Source: Nemertoderma westbladi (Eukaryota; Xenacoelomorpha; Nemertodermatida; Nemertodermatidae). Taken from it: 31,335 bases of DNA. The notes beneath the pieces were generated by a model. It had not been told where the DNA came from, did not search any database, and worked only from the letters and a program-made list of their open reading frames with translations. A program made the translations under genes and the position numbers. The stretch lies in assembly GCA_032718475.1 (NCBI GenBank), contig JAUCBJ010007592.1:1-31335 (forward strand), in the 5' to 3' direction. This document shows, in pieces, positions 29,701-31,335 of this stretch; the first letter of the stretch is position 1, and every line of letters starts with the position of its first letter.

Positions 29701-31335
29701 ACCTTCGCCGAGAGGTAAGTCAGGACAAATTTGAGACGGCCTTTGTGACTTCTAGATCAAAGACAATGCCGGTCAAATACATGACTGTCCCTCGTGCAGA
29801 GTTACAGGCGGCTGTAGTTTCAGTCGAGGTAAGTAAGCAAATAACAGAGGAGTTAGACACGACATTGACCTTATTCTATTGGACGGACGCATCCTTGGTG
29901 TTAGTATACATTGCGGCCGACAATATTGCACTAAAGACATTTGTGGCCAACAGACGCGCTCAGATCGTTGACTTTTCGACGAAGGAACAATGGAGACATT
30001 GTCCGGGAGTGTTGAACCCGGCCGACATAACTTCGAGAGGTGCAATGCCGGCGGAATTCTGTCAGGAAGAGTCGCAGGAGTTTTGGTTGCATGGACCTGA
30101 TTTTCTAACGAGGACACAGGAACATTGGCCAGAGCGACTAAAGATAGTGACCAATCCGATGCCTGAAGATGCAGAAGTCAAAGTGGAGAAAGTCTCTAAG
30201 TCGAAGTCTAAAGCCAAACTTAAGTCATTGGAGCGGCCTGAAGAGTCATTGGAGCGGCCTGAAGAGTTATTGGAGCGGCCCGGAGACCTGTCAGACCAAC
30301 AGACTTACGTGACTACTAGGTCCGGAAGGGTAAGTTATGACATCAAACCACCCTTACAGACTAAACCGGAGTCACAATTGGTAAGTGACGGACAGAAAAT
30401 GACCGACACAATGGATCCTTTGGTTTCCAAACCTGCGGGTTTGGATTCGAAACTTCCATTGGTTAGCGGACAACCGTCGCTGGCATTAGAGTCATGCAGT
30501 ATTTATGACAAATTACTAAATTCGTCTGCCTCTTGGCTGACAATTTGTAAAAGAACTGCGTGGTTAAGCCGATACATTTTGTACCTTTGTTTAAAACATT
30601 CGAAACATTTGAGAGAACCATCGAGCGCCAATAGTGAGCGAATTCAGAAATTGAAACAACCTCTGACAGAGGATGAGATTGATCAAGCGGAATTAAAGCA
30701 TTTGAAACATTATCAGATGTGTGCCTTCCCAAAAGAATTCCATCTATTATCGGCTCAACGACCAGTTCTCTATAAACCCCTTAGAAAATGGAGTCCATTA
30801 ATCCATAAGGGTTTAATTTGTCATAGATCGAGAATCCAGACTGTCGACATAAACTCACAGTTTCGGTTCCCAGTGATAATCCCTAGTCACCCAATAGAAT
30901 TGCAAAGAGCGATTCTATGGGATATACACAAGAGGTTGCATCACGCGGGAAAGTTACACTGTCTGTCGGCAGCGAGACAGCGATTCATTCTATTGCAGCC
31001 AAGCAGGGCAGTAGGCACTATGTACGACGCCTGTCTGGTTTGCAAGAGGGTGAACGCCAGAGTATTGGAACAGGAGATGGCTGAACTCCCGGAAGCGAGA
31101 GTGCAGGCATATGACCCACCCTTTACGAATACAGGGGTGGACTGTTTTGGTCCGATTGAGGCAAAGAGTGGACGGCTGACCCACAAGCGATGGGGTCTGC
31201 TACTGACATGCATGGCTAGTAGAGCCATACATATCGAGCGTGTGGCAGACATGTCGACCAAATCTCTGCTCCTGGCCTTAAAGAGATTTATGGCTAGGAG
31301 AGGACTAGTAAAGGCGTTCTACTCCGATAAGGGAA
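23748..31335 (+). CDS. BEL/Pao Gag-Pol polyprotein (fused frame, 3' end outside the window)
   Basis: A single frame runs 2,529 codons without a stop to the window edge. An in-frame TAG at 23742 precedes the ATG, which has A at -3. Order: acidic N-terminus (1-60); Glu/Arg-rich coiled coil (about 340-530) with three exact 11-residue repeats; DUF1759-type gag core (about 825-960); three zinc motifs (1079-1150); aspartic protease with DTAS (Asp1252); reverse transcriptase (about 1580-1860) with Asp1711 in DIEAMFHQV and YMDD (Asp1792, 1793); RNase H with Asp1974, Glu2018, Asp2047 and NPADITSRG; an unusual 200-residue linker with SLERPEE repeats; integrase zinc domain (His2394, His2398/2399, Cys2429, Cys2432) and core with Asp2465 and Asp2527 (SDKG instead of the common SDNG). 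The integrase Glu lies beyond the window. All visible catalytic residues are present, so the copy may be active. It makes the capsid and enzymes for reverse transcription and integration. The frame is full of GTAAG words. Confidence 0.93.
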   Translation, partial: MSVSDKEALEDSYETAAGPPTDDSVNITVDDNADYDDAASDADVSEQEDETVTSEEEQQPQVIVLGSPTATVRKDCTATRTEVSDREGSVAEARARNPVSRPVGMVSAVVPTAVRSTRSSRNNPSSPPSVSQVSDREFDTAMKKKLRAHAGHITRTADKVRKMLADSANIGRVELVEVRRGYNSALFKQTEELAVLAKKAVESQSSDVATRIYDRVLAALLEHRELSERFRRVRTENWLLWASQAQATQVSDAELRELVEREEIQDKEERRYQREVTSWLMQNGVVVPGQVLPTTENIQQRTLTPPDDASRDSGDSQVSHARGKVICARSLVSHNSAEERRRRLDEQQAEVLRASEARKEAERERERTRKLDAKLRELEEKGKREQAERERKERELQLEREQKERELQLEREQKERELQLEREQKEREQKEYELQLERERKERELERERERRALYEEKARVEEEGAARRAREEEERKLAQLESARLSLESEERTRKANEIAEKGMRMIEECGASVGTELRELFALQKAEQEARTPAIRESTTTRIPIPGPAITSTRIAKPFSTYRTPVGISASPIAQNPRHRNIAPLHTEHDDEEFRETPTGRVLGEPNPRVWNTRTERRPSSTENFRVKPEEGSYERQRITQIEPTIQQNPSQEFITRDELSASLAQAISPHIQPITDMLSNLRLKEAAQVRSNSNPSRPELDKVQPSQRVRISEETIPHRPQVRTPVPNIHNPNFENSAEKFIEEAWVRASARKPSRALRTDTESSDEEEEMRRQKSRNYKERRTDAEQVSWNHRERTRLNNPAELNHLLTRNDATLRDIGKFAARQGLPTQQPQKFMGNHKHWRTFKTYVDEQLTNSTFTPNEKFNYLLQMLHREPRAIADNFVGNERAFELAMKTLSDIYGNKTKMAQSIVEDLGKGGRITTPLELLNLANAISNALDILRTVNLPHHGDHAEVLKSVIRRLNMRYRQKWRKLENKLEGQGKVLTLQHIHDMIATDAVAEMKSNFSEENMRESKPVTGKSMVSFDDDRTTVTYNSVDRYNSSTPAFRSDSRVWSGERLDRPRLKQQELPDGFVGCQYCLLKEVRSDDHKLDSCRRFKELNSEQRRVQVRTLDTCWACLAPGHVRRQCPNSKDGCMECGRLHHKLLHADFHTPTDRYLQRNPHRKGSKEPVSIRRNTYTGIQDDGYQPGSSDEDGESSAREVTCQGFTADSSSTSARTYLSSATSEIFSVIPVKLTGDKGSKRIYVMLDTASTLSYIDEEVARAVSSFQDAEEIQIELKSMHGVGDLKGHRISVELDSLLPRDQHTRQERKALPLDGFKCLAMKGFGRQLGKVPPMSPIAQEYFDKLRIPRHQVGYRNVSMLIGAEQLIAHQIWETRPAEPHVNGPHAHRTILGWYTRVPMSYEFTGGDKPMNRYDELQPIIQPPLVEPPDIDEFRRTCIDHYSDFSESDEELIPDNVRLSEPLHNDRTDSEPEDYCYQTRGSGSAAHATYLTNVLTYTDIVEGQVAKYRDLDIFQYSEEELQKELIRQDLETGARTVEWLDRDAMEPGGYDLAMSTDEKRSLEMMEDTIRLLPTGHFEVGMLWRRQPPKLENNYNLALKRLNGVRARLLKNPGIREKYCAQINNYFAKGFAGKVEDPDLVTDQTYYLPHHYVTHPDKPDKVRVVNDCAAVYRGMSLNSELMDGPNLNNYLIGILLRFRQRRFAFTCDIEAMFHQVRACKADQDSLRFLWYENEDLSGPVVTYQMYVRIFGARDSPNGTLFVLKKTATAQIGKYPVEVIESILRNFYMDDGLVSKDTAEQAIEVAHGLQECLATGGFPLTKFTTNSEALLESFPVKDRGSGDIELGVEPIPMARVLGLAWNPNSDKFQVRVRFEPSSPDKVLTKRICLSTLSRLFDPMNFISPVILQARACMRKIWLSDLEWDEPISPIHAKQWREWEAELHLLKNIDVPRSYFPNQLVFPADLELHLFSDASDTGFGMVAYLRREVSQDKFETAFVTSRSKTMPVKYMTVPRAELQAAVVSVEVSKQITEELDTTLTLFYWTDASLVLVYIAADNIALKTFVANRRAQIVDFSTKEQWRHCPGVLNPADITSRGAMPAEFCQEESQEFWLHGPDFLTRTQEHWPERLKIVTNPMPEDAEVKVEKVSKSKSKAKLKSLERPEESLERPEELLERPGDLSDQQTYVTTRSGRVSYDIKPPLQTKPESQLVSDGQKMTDTMDPLVSKPAGLDSKLPLVSGQPSLALESCSIYDKLLNSSASWLTICKRTAWLSRYILYLCLKHSKHLREPSSANSERIQKLKQPLTEDEIDQAELKHLKHYQMCAFPKEFHLLSAQRPVLYKPLRKWSPLIHKGLICHRSRIQTVDINSQFRFPVIIPSHPIELQRAILWDIHKRLHHAGKLHCLSAARQRFILLQPSRAVGTMYDACLVCKRVNARVLEQEMAELPEARVQAYDPPFTNTGVDCFGPIEAKSGRLTHKRWGLLLTCMASRAIHIERVADMSTKSLLLALKRFMARRGLVKAFYSDKG
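24924..25022 (+). repeat. Three exact 33-bp repeats encoding an 11-residue coiled-coil unit
   Basis: Each 33-bp unit encodes ERELQLEREQK; copies start at 24924, 24957 and 24990 with no base change, then two degenerate units follow to about 25095. An 11-residue period suits a hendecad coiled coil. It lies within the Gag part of the polyprotein. Confidence 0.9.
26220..26640 (+). other. DUF1759-type gag core domain
   Basis: The residues QKFMGNHKHWRTFKTYVDEQ, then NEKFNYLLQML and REPRAIADNF follow the pattern of the BEL/Pao gag domain (F.Gd...W..F...F......l...eKF.yL...L.g.A...I....). This is the capsid-like part of the polyprotein. Confidence 0.8.
26982..27197 (+). other. Three zinc-binding motifs in Gag
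   Basis: Motif 1 is CX2CX9HX4C (Cys1079 to Cys1097), motif 2 a standard knuckle CX2CX4HX4C (Cys1118 to Cys1131), motif 3 CX2CX3HHX3H (Cys1138 to His1150). They lie at the Gag/protease boundary, as nucleocapsid knuckles do, and probably bind nucleic acid. Confidence 0.85.
27420..27900 (+). other. Retroelement aspartic protease domain
   Basis: VMLDTASTLSYI carries the active-site D-T-A (Asp1252), and VSMLIGAEQL near 27830 is the closing Ile-Gly motif. It would process the polyprotein as a dimer. Confidence 0.8.
28490..29330 (+). other. Reverse transcriptase domain
   Basis: Motifs in order: NNYNLALKRL, VRVVNDCAAVYRGMSLN, CDIEAMFHQV (catalytic Asp), RIFGARDSPNGTLF, NFYMDDGLVS (catalytic Asp pair) and RVLGLAWN. 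This is the Pao-type layout, followed by SRLFDPMNFISPV. Confidence 0.93.
29640..30060 (+). other. RNase H domain
   Basis: LHLFSDASDTGFGMVAY, VPRAELQAAVV, FYWTDASLVLVYI and NPADITSRG give the four carboxylate motifs of the retroelement RNase H. Confidence 0.88.
30225..30287 (+). repeat. Three 21-bp repeats encoding SLERPEE
   Basis: Two exact copies and one diverged copy (LLERPGD) lie in the linker between RNase H and integrase. Confidence 0.9.
30790..31335 (+). other. Integrase zinc-binding and catalytic core (partial)
   Basis: LHHAGKLH...R.RFILLQPSRAV...CLVCKRVNA is the HHCC domain; AELPEARVQAYDPPFTNTGV and GVDCFGPIEA hold the first catalytic Asp; FYSDKG holds the second. The domain is cut by the window end before the Glu. 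Confidence 0.9.

Larger units (their letters stand above)
20763..31335 (+). mobile_element. BEL/Pao LTR retrotransposon, 5' part, open at the window end
   Basis: The long Gag-Pol frame (23748 to the end) has the BEL/Pao domain order gag, protease, RT, RNase H, integrase. The left limit is not proven: only one LTR could be in the window, so it cannot be aligned to its partner. I set the start at a TG just before an 18-bp palindrome and a CCAAT/TATA cluster (20769-20940). An LTR end ACA at 23632-23634, three bases before a TGG, is one candidate for the U5/primer-site boundary, which would imply a very long LTR unless it starts later (other TGTTA starts at about 22712, 22768, 22838 and 23042). 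The 3' half of integrase, the downstream domain and the 3' LTR are outside. Confidence 0.85.

Overview
The window is animal nuclear DNA, most likely from a marine invertebrate. It is AT-rich, has introns with consensus splice sites, and carries two recognisable metazoan nuclear RNA-binding proteins: an hnRNP M-like protein and the U7 snRNP subunit LSm11. The rest is mostly transposable elements and tandem repeats. I see no bacterial gene, operon, CRISPR array or phage module, and I cannot name the species.

Layout. 1-1440: broken non-LTR retrotransposon pieces on the minus strand (endonuclease, then a reverse transcriptase fragment of a second element). 2534-4816: hnRNP M-like gene whose whole coding sequence lies in one exon behind a likely 5' UTR intron. 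5029-5212: small inverted-repeat element, first of three relatives (also 14648-14989 and 15658-about 15822). 7471-8617: TA-flanked inverted-repeat element with a second inverted-repeat element nested in it, which itself encloses a tRNA-like sequence. 8911-9385: large foldback repeat running into a LINE reverse transcriptase fragment (to about 10009). 10717-11740: 14-bp satellite of about 73 copies, open in all six frames. 13606-14627: LSM11. 16702-16926: another inverted-repeat element. 18050-19290: about 163-bp tandem array. 19330-20010: about 130-bp tandem array with paired X-box-like motifs.

The dominant feature is a BEL/Pao LTR retrotransposon at the right-hand end. Its fused Gag-Pol frame opens at the ATG at 23748 and runs without a stop to the last base (2,529 codons) through gag, three zinc motifs, aspartic protease, reverse transcriptase, RNase H and most of the integrase core. 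The frame, the 3' LTR and the last integrase catalytic residue lie outside the window. Catalytic motifs are intact, so this looks like a young copy. Three consecutive hairpins sit just upstream of its ATG, and its sense strand is strongly enriched in perfect 5' splice-site sequences (GTAAG 27 times, against about 3 on the other strand by hand count). These two signals, the tRNA-like sequence inside nested inverted repeats, and the satellite flanked by a direct duplication are the observations most worth following.

The two host genes have related themes (nuclear RNA processing) but nothing shows they are functionally linked. All calls come from reading the sequence by eye; counts and repeat boundaries are approximate.
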